Origin: Pseudopithomyces maydicus
Taxonomy: Eukaryota > Ascomycota > Dothideomycetes > Pleosporales > Didymosphaeriaceae
Direction of reading: 5' to 3'
DNA length: 64,000 bases
Assembly (NCBI GenBank): GCA_026873275.1
Contig: JANTUC010000016.1
Span: 124,001-188,000, forward strand
This document shows positions 10,080 through 20,943 of this stretch, piece after piece. Below the pieces are notes generated by a model, which searched no databases, was not told the origin of the DNA, and worked only from the letters and a program-made list of their open reading frames with translations. A program made the position numbers and the translations under genes. Position 1 is the first letter of the stretch. Each line of letters starts with the position of its first letter.

Positions 10080-11032
10080 ATGAAACCTCAACCGTTGAGC
10101 TCAAACGAAGACGTGAGCACATCATTCCTGCCGATTAAGAGAAAACCGAGATTGATAAGCCGCAGGGAAATTCCGTACACTTTTACGACACTTCTGCTGT
10201 CACAGAAGATAGCAGCCACGATCTCTGGAACACAAGGAGTGAACACCAAAGCTGCCACACCAGTGAACACGCCCACAACTCGACTTGCAAGCGATTCAGC
10301 TTTGCATGCAATATGTCACTCCCACTCATCGGGAACCTACCTCTTCTTGCGGTTAACAAGAGTAAGTAACAACCGTTCCTTCTAATTTTGAGATCTTTAC
10401 TAATAAAAAATAGCCGTCGACGCGAAACGGCGTGCCGGATGGCTCGTCGAGATCGACTCGAAGGTTCACCCAGAAAGCCCGAACATAACCGGGTGCAAAC
10501 AAGCCTTTCTGAATAGCGAACAGAAGAGATGGATGTGTTTTGTCGACGACATCACGATCCTCGCGATGCAGCGAACATTTATAATCTGGATGAACATCTG
10601 AGCGCGGATTTCTGCTTCGAATTCTGGCTTGGAAAAGAGACCTGTAACAAGGGAATAAAATGTGCCCATCGGCACTGCCCGCCCTGCAAGGAGGAGCGAA
10701 TATTCCTCTACACCATAGGAGCGACCAAATTCTTGTACAACATGTACAAGAACTGGATCGGAAAATACCAAGGGAAAGATATGGGAAACTTCCCATCAAC
10801 ACTTTTACGACCAGGGAACCCAAGAACACCAGCGAACAGTCTGCCATGGGAAGTTCTGGAATATAACAGCGAAATAGTGGAATCCTGGCCGCGCTTGGAG
10901 AGAATAAACAAAGTTTGGGACGAATTGTGGCAGCGACAATGTGTGCACCAGCAGAAGCGAATGGCCCCCGGGAAGACTCCACAAGTCTTGGAAGAGAAGG
11001 TATATGTGAGCATAGAGCACAGAAATATCTAA
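10080..11032 (+). CDS. Orphan GAAC-rich protein with a Cys cluster; two frame breaks
   Basis: Exon 1 (10080-10361) and exon 2 (10414-11032) are separated by an intron with donor GTAAGT, branch ACTAAT and acceptor ATAG. The phase at this splice is correct for the frame that reads LPLLAVNK into VDAKRRAGWLVEIDSK. Reaching that frame from the ATG needs one extra base in the AAAA run near 10141. Continuing to the end needs one extra base near 10541-10556, possibly in the TTTT run. With both, the total length is divisible by three (about 300 residues). A C-x5-C-x4-C-x2-C cluster (CNKGIKC...CPPC, about 10644-10690) could bind zinc. No family is recognised. About ten GAAC copies occur on the coding strand. 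Confidence 0.5.
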
Positions 11033-11386
11033 ATACTGTACTAGAAAAATCATATGTAGAGTTGTATGGCAATCTAAATCTTGGACACTGTGGTTGCACT
11101 CTATATGACCGGGTTGACGCTCATTTCGTGGGTTAAGTATGACCTAGATATGGTGATACAAGAGACCATCCGTACCGCTTGCCAATCTTTCAACAAGCAT
11201 GATATGCTACAAACCTGCCGAGAGGTATTACGATCAACCACCGTGTGACCTCAGGATAGCCGTCACCAGAAATTCCTGATTCAAATCTACTGTACAAGCA
11301 GCTCGCCAGTGCTCCCTATTCAAGCATAACCCATACTACCAAATACCAAACTCCATCATACAAACAAAACCACGTCTCCCACCTCG
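11033..11386. other. Intergenic, no gene seen
   Basis: Between convergent genes. Nothing recognised. Confidence 0.5.
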
Positions 11387-12181
11387 TCATCCCCCACCGA
11401 CAGTGTAAGTCCTACACCACACTCTCCCCCCAAAAATCGCCCACGCCAAACACACCACGCCAACGCCGGTAATCCCCGTCCTGATTTTATGCAACCACGT
11501 CCACTTCTCCAGCAACGCCTTGACGCCCTCTGCATTCCTCCTATTCTCCTCCTCGGGGACGTCCAGGTCCTTCAAAGACAGCGTCTCCGCCTTCTTGAAC
11601 AGCTTGCGGTTGACGGGCTGGATGAACACGCCAGTGAAGGGGAGGATGGCAGGCAGAATGAAAGTGGCGATCGAGTAGAGGGTTCTGGTGGTGGAGGGCG
11701 GCGCTGGGTGTTCGTTAGCATTCCTTCGATACCCATGACATGCGCCACCCCGCGAATTACATATGCAAATCCACATGCCAGCCCGCATACACAACTACAG
11801 CTACTGCCCTCGCACGTAGACAAAATAGAAATAAGATCACTCACCGTTCCAAGCCAACCACCCGGCTGCCCCCATCGATATCAAACTACACACGATGCCC
11901 ACGGGCTTCGCGCCGTCGAACAGCTTCTTCCACTGGCGCGCTGCGACGGGCGAGGGCGCGTCGAGGATCACGGGCATGGTGATGAAGCCCATTGTGCCGT
12001 TGCCGCCGAGGAGGTAAGTCGAGAAGAAGAGGCTGGTGCTGCGGGGGTGTTAGCGGTGGAGACGAGACAGGTGGTGGGAGGAGACGAGGAAAAGGGAAAC
12101 GGGGACGGGGACGGGGCCGGGGACGTACGCCTGCGCGATGAGGATGCTGGGCGGACTGGACAGCGGGGCGTAGGAAGTCAT
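11387..12181 (-). CDS. DUF1772 / anthrone oxygenase-like membrane protein
   Basis: Three exons (12129-12181, 11845-12038, 11387-11703) give 187 residues with exact phase. Donors are GTACGT and GTGAGT, and acceptors are CGCAG and CCCAG. Motifs typical of the DUF1772 family are present: an early helix with FFSTYLLGGN, then the signature LPFTGVFIQPVNRKL, and KWTWLHKIRTG before the final transmembrane helix. Family members are small four-helix membrane proteins. Some act as anthrone oxygenases in polyketide pathways, but most are of unknown role. No polyketide synthase is nearby, so I do not infer a pathway. Confidence 0.85.
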
Positions 12182-12663
12182 GTTGGTGGAATGGATATAG
12201 AGTATAGAGGGCTGTGGTCGTGCAGCGTGGGTATGTATGTATGTAGGTATGTATGTATGTAACGGGAAAGCAACGTGTAGGCTTAGTATGTATCAGTCGG
12301 CAAGGTCGTGTTCAGCGTCAATCTCAATCTCAATCACAATCTCAATCGCAATCGCGCAAAGCCGTACAGTCGTCGTTCTCAATCTCGATCGCTCGCAAAA
12401 AGCAGCGTGTCGGACCGCACGAGCAAAGAGGGGAACCTAGACTAATTATCTATCTACCCAACCCACCCACCCACCTACGTCAACGCCAGCGCCGGCCCAA
12501 CCCACGGATCAAATCCGGCGATAACCAACCCATCCACCCGGTGGAGTGACATTCCACGCAGGTACGACGCATCGTACATGCGTTAGCCACGGATGAAGCG
12601 CGGAGCAGTCGCGGAGCCGCGGTGCAAGTCCGAGGTAGCCAGAGCAGCGCAGCGCAACGCAGG

Positions 12664-12693
<30 letters not shown>
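12664..12693. repeat. (ACAT)n microsatellite
   Basis: About seven uninterrupted ACAT units. Confidence 0.95.
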
Positions 12694-12694
<1 letters not shown>

Positions 12695-13094
12695 GTACGG
12701 TACATACCGTACGAGACGAGTCCATCGTACATCACAGGCCAATCGCGACGGTACCATCTCAACGCCCCGCAGCCACATATAGGTGTGTTTGTACGACACA
12801 TAGCGACGCGCAGGGCACAGGCGTGAGATTCCCATCATCCTGATTTCTGGATGTGGACGTTCGTGCGGCGCTGATCGGAGATAGCAGGTTGCGATGGACT
12901 AGCTCCGCTTAGGGGCGATGGTTTGGCTTAGCACATCCATCCAGTGTCCGGCTGGGTCAGGGCCATCAGGCCAGGGCGTGCGATTGGATGGGGTGGGGGT
13001 TATGTATGTAACGCGCGGTTTGTACTGTACTGTACATACAGTATGTAGATACATATGTACATGAGTGGCAGGGTCGTGCGACTACTGGTGATTA

Positions 13095-13142
<48 letters not shown>
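13095..13142. repeat. Compound (AT)n(GT)n microsatellite
   Basis: About eight AT units directly followed by about sixteen GT units. It is a likely Z-DNA-prone and length-variable site. Confidence 0.95.
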
Positions 13143-13144
<2 letters not shown>

Positions 13145-13834
13145 ATGATTGTTATAGCCTATACGATATGATATGATTTGGCTGATGGGAGAAAACAAGT
13201 AGAAGAGCAGCTGATCGGATAGAAACCTTGGAATATGATTGACAAAAAAAATAAAAAATAAGAAAAAAGAATCATGCCTTTTTGACAGCGGAAAAAATGG
13301 CGTACATGGAGATTAAATTTTTAATTCGAAGTACGCAGCTTGCGAGGTTGGATCTGGGCTGAGATGGGACAGATATTTGGATGGCAATGTGTGTGATGGG
13401 GATGGATGGCGCGAGGATACGAGGGTACGCGCTATACGCGACGCTACACGCGATGCTAGGGTTGCGTCAGAAGCGTCGCGCATTTGAAACGAGGGAGGGT
13501 GTCTATAATTATACATAGAGCGCGACGTACATAGGGTCGGGATTTAAGAAGCAGAGTAGATCCTGCTGTTTTTCATTCTGTTTACGATAATTTTATATAT
13601 AATTGAGCATATCCGTAACGATCCGACGTTGAGCGTTCTGAAGAGAGGAGAGGAGAACACAACACAGCAGAGCAGAGCACAGCCACACGCGACGTACCTA
13701 ATCGTACCGCGACGTACCGCGACGTACCTAATCGTACAGCCCGCACCGCATCGCACCGTACCGCATCGTACATACATACATACCTCCATCCAACCTCCCG
13801 CCACCACACCAACAAGACCCCTCCACCCACAACC

Positions 13835-14462
13835 ATGTTCTGTACGTCTCCCCCCCCTCCCCCCTCCCCTCCCCTCTCTTCCCCCAACCCAACCCATCTA
13901 ACCTCCCCCATCACAGCCCTAACCACCACCACCCACCTCCACCACACCACCCCGCTCCCCCCACCGCCTCCCTAAAATCCACCCTCGCCACCCTCCAAAA
14001 CCACGACCTCCTCCTCCGCCTCGACCCGGAGCTGCACTCCTACACCCCGCTGCCAGACGACCCCGCGCAGGAGCCGGGGACAAAGCTCTACCGCGTGACG
14101 GACCACATGCGGGCGCTGCCCAAGGGGCTCTGGGATAGCACGGTGACGTTTGAGGCCGGGATCAGGAATGTGGAGGATGGGGTTGTGTGGGTTATTAGGG
14201 CGCCGTTGGGACTGGTGCAGAGGACGAGGTGGAGGGTGGTGAGGAGGGGGGATATGGGGAAAGAGGGGGAGGGAAGGGGCGAGAGGGAGAGGGGGAGTTG
14301 TGTCTGGTGGAGGAGGTGGAGATTACGGCGTCGAGGTTGCTGGTGGGCACGGTGAAGAGCAAGTGTGAGGAGAATTGGAGGGGGATTCATGCTAGGTTTG
14401 TGGCGCAGTTGGAGGGTGCTGGTGGTACGACTGCGGGTGCGGCAAAGGGTAGCGATGTGTGA
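13835..14462 (+). CDS. DUF7053-type (SRPBCC-like) protein, two apparent frameshifts
   Basis: Exon 1 is ATGTTCT (13835-13841), with intron 13842-13916 (GTACGT...CACAG). Exon 2 opens with LTTTTHLHHTTPLPP in the expected style of the family. The frame then moves by one at the C run about 13955-13962, continues through TLYRVTDHMRALPKGLWDSTVTFEAG-like sequence, and moves again in a G-rich tract (14242-14296) before VEEVEITASRLLVGTVKSK and NWRGIHARFV. Both changes are what a single missing base would cause. With two added bases the length is divisible by three (184 residues). A 53-base GT-AG interval (14239-14291) could also mend the second break but has no branch point. The role is unknown; the family is fungal-specific. 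It is either a pseudogene or, more likely, miscalled homopolymers. Confidence 0.65.
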
Positions 14463-16222
14463 GGCGATTGGGTGGGATGGGTGGGTGGTTCTAGGTAGGT
14501 ACTTAGGCTGGGGGGCGTTCGCGTCGGGTTCGCAGCTGGATGGGTACTGGCTGGACGGCTGGCTGCCAAACGATGGGACTGGATGGCTGGCTAGGCGACT
14601 GGATGGTTGGACGGCGACAGTACCTAGCTGGATGGCTGGATGCGCAACCGTACCGTTAACTCGCTCGCTCGTCGCAGGGCTCACTCCTCGCTCCGAGCCT
14701 CAGGGTCCATGCATGCATTCATCCACCCATCCATCCATCCATCCATTCACGAGCGTCCTCGCAGCTCGCACGGCCCCCACCTTCCAGAAGCAGCCCGTGG
14801 AAGCAAGGTGGGCACGGTGGGGTAAGCGCGCCTCGCGAAAAACGTCGCCACCACAGGAACGCACAGGCAGAGCAGAGCAGAGCAGAACAGAGCAGAGCGC
14901 AGGAGTGGACAGGCAGGACAGGACAGGACAGAGCAGGATAGCACACGTCGGAAAATCGCACAGGAGGGCTGCTGACTGATCGGCTGGCTGACCTGACCTG
15001 ACCGACCGACAGACTGCCCGACTGACTGACTGACCGACAAGCCTGCAAAACGACCTCCCCAACTACCGGTCCGCTTCGTTCGCCAGCTCGACCGCCCGCG
15101 GGTGGCCAGGTGGGCAGGTGAGCACCCCAGCGCAGCGCGCTCGATAACGAATTACCATTTCATTTGCCTGAAGCTTTGCGAGCGGTGCTGGTGTGATTGT
15201 GCCAACTCGGCCGGTGATGGTGACGGCCCAGCACGCGGACAGCAGCAGCGCCCATCGCGACCAGATGCAGACCAGACGCGGATTTGCGGCGCTGGCGATG
15301 CTTCGGCACGGCGGGCCACGGTACGGTATGTACGGCGTCGCGCCTGGGTGGCCCAGACGGCCGGATTGCCGCCGTATTGGGCAGTTCTGAGGGCGATGGT
15401 TTGCCCTGCATATGGGGCACGCAGGGGTGTTTGGAGGGCGGGCTGGCGGGCTGGCGGGTTGCGCTGCGCTGCGCTGCGCTGCTGGCGTTGGCATGGCATC
15501 GCACGGCAGGACAGACAGCCGGACACACGAGCAGGAGCCAGAGCAGAGAGTGCGCCCTCTGTCTCAGCGTCGCCTGGTGGTTTTCCCCCGCGCTGGTCGC
15601 TTGACCTGCTCCGGTGATGGGTCGCCGCTCGGCAAGTCGTCGCACGTGGCCCGACTATCAGCCGTATCGATAGCGATAACGCTCGTCCCGCATTGAGCTG
15701 CCCGCAGTCTGCCAGCAGCTGTTTGTTTGCGGTATATATACGAGTGTTGATGCAACGCCCGTACGCCTGCGAGACGTGGCCCCGCCTGGCGAGAGACTAG
15801 CACGGCATTGTACATACTGTAGACTACCTACGAATACGCTGCATGTTTTGTTTGCCTCGGTCGGCCGCGCTGCATTGTCTTGTCTGGCCTGCTCCACCAA
15901 TCCACCGCCGATCACCGTCCCGGCACCGCCGCCCCCGCATCCACTCGTACCAGCGCCGGCCTAGACATCTAGTCTGGCGACTGGCACCCACCCGAGCCCC
16001 CAGCCCGCCTCAAAACCGCTCACCCAATTCCTCTCTCGCTGTCGAACCTTGCTCTGCTCCCGTGGTGCTCGACAATTCCACTCGTTCATTAGCCCGCACG
16101 CTTCGTCCAGCGGCACCACCGAGCTGCATGCGGTGCATTCCTTACATGCACACCCCGTCCTTTCCCCAGGTCACACTACCCAGCCTCCTCCTCCTTCTAG
16201 TCCACCACCACCACCCCGAGCC
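14463..16222. other. GC-rich upstream region of the F-box gene, no gene supported
   Basis: This contains several short GC-rich frames on both strands that overlap one another and show no protein-like features. A run of CATC repeats lies at 14723-14746, with AGAGC/ACAGG simple repeats at 14866-14940 and a GCGCT-rich tract at 15463-15485. It likely includes the long 5' leader of the following gene. Confidence 0.5.
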
Positions 16223-18448
16223 ATGGACTCAATCGACTCGGTCGTCGTCAACACCCCCGGCGACATGACCCCCAACGCCCCCAACGCCCCAAACACCCCG
16301 ACCGACCCCATCCTCGTCCAGCGCCCCAAGCTCAAGGGCCGCCAGCGCCTGCTCCACGGCCTGCAACGCATGGGCTCCTCGCCCACCCTCGCCGGCCTCA
16401 CCAGGTCCCGCTCCCACAGCATGCGCTCCGCCCCGAAGGCCTCCATGTCCTGCGTCTCGCTCGCCTCCCCCACGTCGCTCTACGCCCAGTCCTACGGCAG
16501 CTCGTACTCCTCCGAGCTGTCCCACGGCTTCTCCACGGCGCCCACATCCGTCGCGAATAGCCCGCCCCAGAGCCCGCTCGCCGACGAAAAGGCCCGCTTC
16601 AGACCGTTTACGACTGATGGCCCGTCGTCTGTGCCGCTGCCCTCCGAGCTTCGCCCGCTGACTAGGGATGGCATCGAGGAGGAGGGCGCGGATTACTTCT
16701 CGCGCCCTGTCCGTAGGCGTGTGCAGCGGCGGCCGAATTTCAACTTTTGGCTCGACATGCCGGCCGAGATTCGCATGCAGATACTGCGGTACCTCGAGCC
16801 GAAGGAGGTGGTGCGGTGCTCGGCCGTGTCCAAGCAGTGGCACTCCATGTGCTACGACGGCCAGCTCTGGAATAATCTCGATACCTCCGACTTCTACCGG
16901 GACATCACGGCGGATGCCCTCGTCAACATCATCACATCGGCGGGGCCCTTTGTGCGGGATCTCAACCTCCGCGGCTGCGTGCAATTGCGCGAGCAGTGGA
17001 ACAAAAAGGGCCTCGTGGACGCGTGTCGGAATCTGGAAAACTTCTCCCTCGAGGGCTGCCGCATCGACCGGACATCCATCCACTGCTTCCTCCTGCAGAA
17101 CAAGTCCCTCGTGCACGTCAACCTCTCCGGCCTCGCCGGCGCCACAAACGCCGCAATGAAGATCCTCGCGTCCCACTGCCCCCGCGTCGAGCACCTCAAC
17201 GTCTCCTGGTGCAACAACATCGACGCCCGCGGCATCCGCCGCGTCGTAGAGGGCTGCCCCCGCCTCCGCGACCTGCGCGCCGGCGAGGTCCGCGGCTGGG
17301 ACGACATCGCCTTCATGACGGACCTCTTCACGCGCAACACGCTCGAGCGCCTCGTCCTCACAAACTGCGACTCCCTCAACGACGACTCGCTCGCCGCCCT
17401 CGTCCAGGGCACCGCCCCAGAAATAGACCTCCTAACCGACCGCCCCATCGTTCCCCCCCGCCGCCTCAAACACCTAGACCTCACCCGCTGCCGCGGCATC
17501 ACCGACGCCGGCGTCAAGAGCCTCGCAGGCAACCTGCCCCATCTGGAGGGCCTCCAGCTCTCCAAATGCCACAGCCTGACCGACGACGCCTTCACAACCC
17601 TCCTCCCCACCCTCCCCTCCCTCACCCACCTCGACATGGAAGAACTCGACGCCCTCACCAACACCGTCCTCAAGACGCTGGCCGCCTCCCCCGCAGCCCC
17701 CAACCTCCGCCACCTCTGCATCTCCTACTGCGAGGCCCTCGGCGACGCGGGCATGCTGCCCCTCCTCAAGGCGTGTCCGCGCCTGGCAAAGCTCGAGATG
17801 GACAACACGCGGATATCGGATCTCGTCCTGGCCGAAGCAGCGTCTTGTCTCCGGGCTCGAAACCGCTCCGCGCGCGCAGCGGAGGCGGGGACGGGGGCGC
17901 GGGCGGGGGCAGGGATACTCGAGCGCCCGACCGTCGGCCTGCGCATCGTGGCGTACGACTGCGCGAACGTGACGTGGACGGGGGTGCGCGAGGTGCTGAG
18001 CCGCAACGCGGAGAGCGCTTCACCTTTACCTTTACCTTTACCCTTACACACCAAGCCCAGTTCCAGTTCCAGTTCCAGTTCCAGTTCCAGTTCCAGTTCA
18101 CACGAGATCATAGCCCTCAAGTGCTTCTACAACTGGCAGCCCACGGTGGAAGAACACACGAAGCGCGTCCTGCGCGGCGACTTGGCGGCCGCCACGCGCC
18201 TGGAGCGCAAGTGGGCGGATTGGATGATGATGAATGAGGAGGCGGGGGTGGGCGGGGCGGGAGCGAGGAGGAGGAGGAGGAGGGCCAGGGAGGCGCAGAT
18301 GATGCATGCGGATGAGGAGGAGGGGGTGCTGGGGTGCAAGGGGTGCAAGGGGTGGTTGGGGGGTGGGGAGACGGAGGAGGGCGAGGAGTGGGCCCGGGGG
18401 GTGTTTGGTTATGTAGGGAGGGAGGGGGAAGAGGGATGGGACGGCTGA
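16223..18448 (+). CDS. F-box and leucine-rich repeat protein (SCF substrate receptor, Grr1/Pof2 type)
   Basis: A single exon of 741 residues from the ATG in CCATGGACTC. Residues 1-170 are a disordered Ser/Pro-rich region. The F-box lies at about 172-216 (FWLDMPAEIRMQILRYLEP, then SAVSKQWHSMCYDGQLW). It is followed by some ten leucine-rich repeats of the AMN1/cysteine-containing type (VRDLNLRGC, LENFSLEGC, VEHLNVSWCNN, LKHLDLTRCRGITDAG). This layout is that of SCF ubiquitin-ligase receptors, in which the F-box binds Skp1 and the repeats bind substrate. The C-terminal part carries an LP dipeptide repeat and a run of about 15 Ser encoded by TTCCAG hexamers (18058-18098), then a Glu/Gly/Arg-rich tail. 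The target is not predictable. Confidence 0.88.
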   Translation: MDSIDSVVVNTPGDMTPNAPNAPNTPTDPILVQRPKLKGRQRLLHGLQRMGSSPTLAGLTRSRSHSMRSAPKASMSCVSLASPTSLYAQSYGSSYSSELSHGFSTAPTSVANSPPQSPLADEKARFRPFTTDGPSSVPLPSELRPLTRDGIEEEGADYFSRPVRRRVQRRPNFNFWLDMPAEIRMQILRYLEPKEVVRCSAVSKQWHSMCYDGQLWNNLDTSDFYRDITADALVNIITSAGPFVRDLNLRGCVQLREQWNKKGLVDACRNLENFSLEGCRIDRTSIHCFLLQNKSLVHVNLSGLAGATNAAMKILASHCPRVEHLNVSWCNNIDARGIRRVVEGCPRLRDLRAGEVRGWDDIAFMTDLFTRNTLERLVLTNCDSLNDDSLAALVQGTAPEIDLLTDRPIVPPRRLKHLDLTRCRGITDAGVKSLAGNLPHLEGLQLSKCHSLTDDAFTTLLPTLPSLTHLDMEELDALTNTVLKTLAASPAAPNLRHLCISYCEALGDAGMLPLLKACPRLAKLEMDNTRISDLVLAEAASCLRARNRSARAAEAGTGARAGAGILERPTVGLRIVAYDCANVTWTGVREVLSRNAESASPLPLPLPLHTKPSSSSSSSSSSSSSSHEIIALKCFYNWQPTVEEHTKRVLRGDLAAATRLERKWADWMMMNEEAGVGGAGARRRRRRAREAQMMHADEEEGVLGCKGCKGWLGGGETEEGEEWARGVFGYVGREGEEGWDG

Positions 18449-18587
18449 TGTTGTGCTTTTTCGACTTTCTTGACTTGGGTTTGGATTCTTCTCTTCTCTT
18501 TTCTTTTCTTCGGCCTTCCTCTTCTCTCCTCTTCTCTTCTCTCCTCCTCGCGTGCATGTCTGCGTGCATGCATCGGATCGACGGATG

Positions 18588-18618
<31 letters not shown>

Positions 18619-19307
18619 GACTCTGCAGGATTCCTACGAGCTGGATAACTCTAGGTTTCTTCTGATCTTTTCTTGGTTTTATAGCCTTTGTGCCATTTTT
18701 TTTTCCTTTTTGGGTTACTGAGCGTTAGATGGGGCGTTGCGTTGCGTTGCGTTGCATGTATGTATTTGTGCATGTGTATAGACATGGAGAAAGAGAGGGA
18801 GAGAGCAGAAGCATGGGAGGGGGAGAGAGAGAGTAGAAGGAAAGTAGAAGGAAAGTACATATTTAGGCGAGCGTAGACGTGATAGAGATTCGCAGACAGA
18901 CAGACAGACAGACAGACAGGCAGGCAGATAGTTGGGTATCGAAATACATCAGGTCAGATCAGATCAAATTACTTACTTGCACTGGATTGGAGATTTTTTT
19001 CCTCTCTGTCATCCGGCTTGCCTGTCTTGATTTTGCTGTTTCTATATTTCTATACAGGTTGTTGTTTTTAGGTGTATACGTGCATGCATGCATACGTATG
19101 TATGTAGGTATATCCGTAGCTGTATAGTAGGCAAGTAAATACACATATACGTACGTACATGGTAAGAGCATGTACGCGGGACCGAGATAGGAGGCACCCA
19201 AGCGTAATACATGCCAGAGATGGGAGTAAAGTTTCTGATTTATATATACCATCGCATCCTTCCTCCCTTCCTCCCCAGCCCCTCCCATTCCTCCCTCCCA
19301 TCCCCCT
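18449..19307. other. Intergenic with microsatellites, no gene seen
   Basis: 3' region of two convergent genes. It holds GACA-type runs at about 18590-18618 and 18893-18921, a GTTGC run at 18735-18755, and AG-rich stretches. No gene or RNA recognised. Confidence 0.5.
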
Positions 19308-20395
19308 CTACCTTCTGACTCCCAAAATCTTCCCCGCAACCCCACTCACCCTCCGCACATCCCTATACGTCAAACTCACCCTCGTCCCCCGCCGACTCAC
19401 CCCCCACCCTCCTCAATCCCCCGCCTCGTCTCCCCGCTCAAAAGCCCCCAATTCGCAACCGTATCCACGTTCAGATCCTCGTCGGCGAGCACCGGCGATA
19501 TGCCGTGCAGCGTGGAGGAATACGCTGGGTCGGTTGTGACGAGCAGGGAGCGCGGGGCTTGGAATATGCGCGTCGTACGAACCGCTTTGCCCTCCTCCTC
19601 CTCTCCACCTCCTTCCCCATCTCCCTCTTTCCCCCTAACATCAAGGCACACCGCCCCCCCAAACTCACCGTCCCCACAACCCCCTCGTACGCGCCCCCAT
19701 CCTCGTGCATCATGATGCCCTCGCCGGGCTTGTACTCGTTTACGAGGACGTGGTTCGGTGCGCCGTGCTTGGTGTGGCTGAAGACGCGCAGGGCTGAGAA
19801 GCGGGGGAGGATGGGGAAGGAGAGCCAGGGGGAGCGGGGAGGCCAGGAGCGTGTTGTTCGAGGTGAGCGTCGAGGGGTGGGATTGCAGGCGGCGGTGGGA
19901 GAGGGGCGTCCAGCGGGAGGGGGGATCTGTGGGTTTTTTTTAGTGTTTGGGACTTGGACTTGGACTTGGATGGGATGGGATGGGATGATTGGGGGTGGGC
20001 GGGTGGAATGGAGGATTGGGGAAGGAGAGAATGGGGAGAATGGGGAGAGTAGAGTGGAGAGAATAGAGAGGAAAGAAAGAAAGAAAAGGTCACGTGACGC
20101 TATGTGCTCCAGCTGTGGTGCGGTCCACAGACGTGCATAGGGCCCCCGTACATGTCATGTATGCACAGCTATTCCATGTGCGCCCTTCAATCCCGCAACC
20201 ACACCACCAAAACACAACCCCCGAAATATAATTATACATAAAAAAGATAAAACTCACCTTGCTCAATATGGAAATCTCCTCCTCGGCCGTGATAAAGTCG
20301 GGGACGTAGTAAAATGAGTCTGGGAGGCTCGTGATGCGGAATGCTTCGAGGGGGTTGGGATCCGTCGGCGGTGGGGCGGAGCTTGCTGCGTCCAT
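19308..20395 (-). CDS. ALKBH6-like 2-oxoglutarate/Fe(II) dioxygenase, several apparent frameshifts
   Basis: Exon 1 (20258-20395) encodes 46 residues ending FYYVPDFITAEEEISILSK, the typical AlkB-homolog-6 N-terminus. The donor is GTGAGT and the acceptor is at 19927 (CACAG). In exon 2 the family sequence is present but split over frames: RWTPLSHRRLQ; then HVLVNEYKPGEGIMMHEDG (the Fe-binding HxD is HED); then RSLLVTTDPAYSSTLHGI (distal His); and finally VSLTYRDVRRVSG near the stop at 19308. Frame changes fall at C/G runs at 19919-19924, 19828-19832 (two bases missing or one extra), 19654-19660 and 19400-19405. The family demethylates nucleic acids in some members; for ALKBH6 the substrate is unsettled. 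All expected motifs are retained, so I favour sequence error over decay. Confidence 0.75.
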
Positions 20396-20943
20396 TTTGG
20401 AAGGTGGGTTGGTTGGGTTAGTTTTTTGCTTTATTTTTTTCTCTTTCTTTCGTTCTTGTATTCTTTGTGCGGGGAATAGGTGGGCTGCTGAGGTGTTGTG
20501 ACGGGTGTGGTGTGATGGAGTGGGTGCGGGTGCGGCGTGTAAGTAGCATGTATGTACAGTAGGGCGAGGGAGTAGCCAATGGGGCGGGGCGAGGTAGCGC
20601 GCTAGCAGGGCACGTGATGGTGCTGGACCCGTGGACTTGGACGTTCGAGGGTGGACTTGGGTGTGGAAACTGCGTGGGGATAAACAGCAGATAAAGAATC
20701 GGGGAGACACATAAACAATGAAGATGGCTAAGCATATCGCACTTCTCGACATGTGGTGGATTTGGCTCTGCATCCAAAAGATTTCAATTGTTGATCCGAA
20801 CGTGGGAAGTCCACGAAACATACGAAAGCCTATTTCCAATTTGTGTCAACTTCAAGACATGTTCCCTTATTCTCTTTCATCTCTTGTTCTCTTTTGTTTC
20901 TTTCAATAATCCCTCCTGATGTTGTTCCCGCCTGTCCGTGATC
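20396..20943. other. Upstream region of the dioxygenase gene, no gene seen
   Basis: The presumed promoter of the gene starting at 20395, then the 3' flank of the coiled-coil gene that ends at 20944. No element recognised. Confidence 0.45.

Larger units (their letters stand above)
12182..13834. other. Upstream region between divergent genes, microsatellite rich
   Basis: No supported gene in 1.65 kb. It contains tetranucleotide and dinucleotide runs listed separately and ACGTACCGCG-type repeats near 13690-13760. It presumably contains the promoters of the DUF1772 gene (minus) and the DUF7053 gene (plus). Confidence 0.5.

Noticed and set aside
15063..15645. Several overlapping frames of 100-170 codons
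   Set aside because: All lie in the same GC-rich stretch on both strands with low-complexity composition.
16996..18237. 413-codon Arg/Pro-rich frame within the F-box gene
   Set aside because: An off-frame shadow of a GC-rich coding region.
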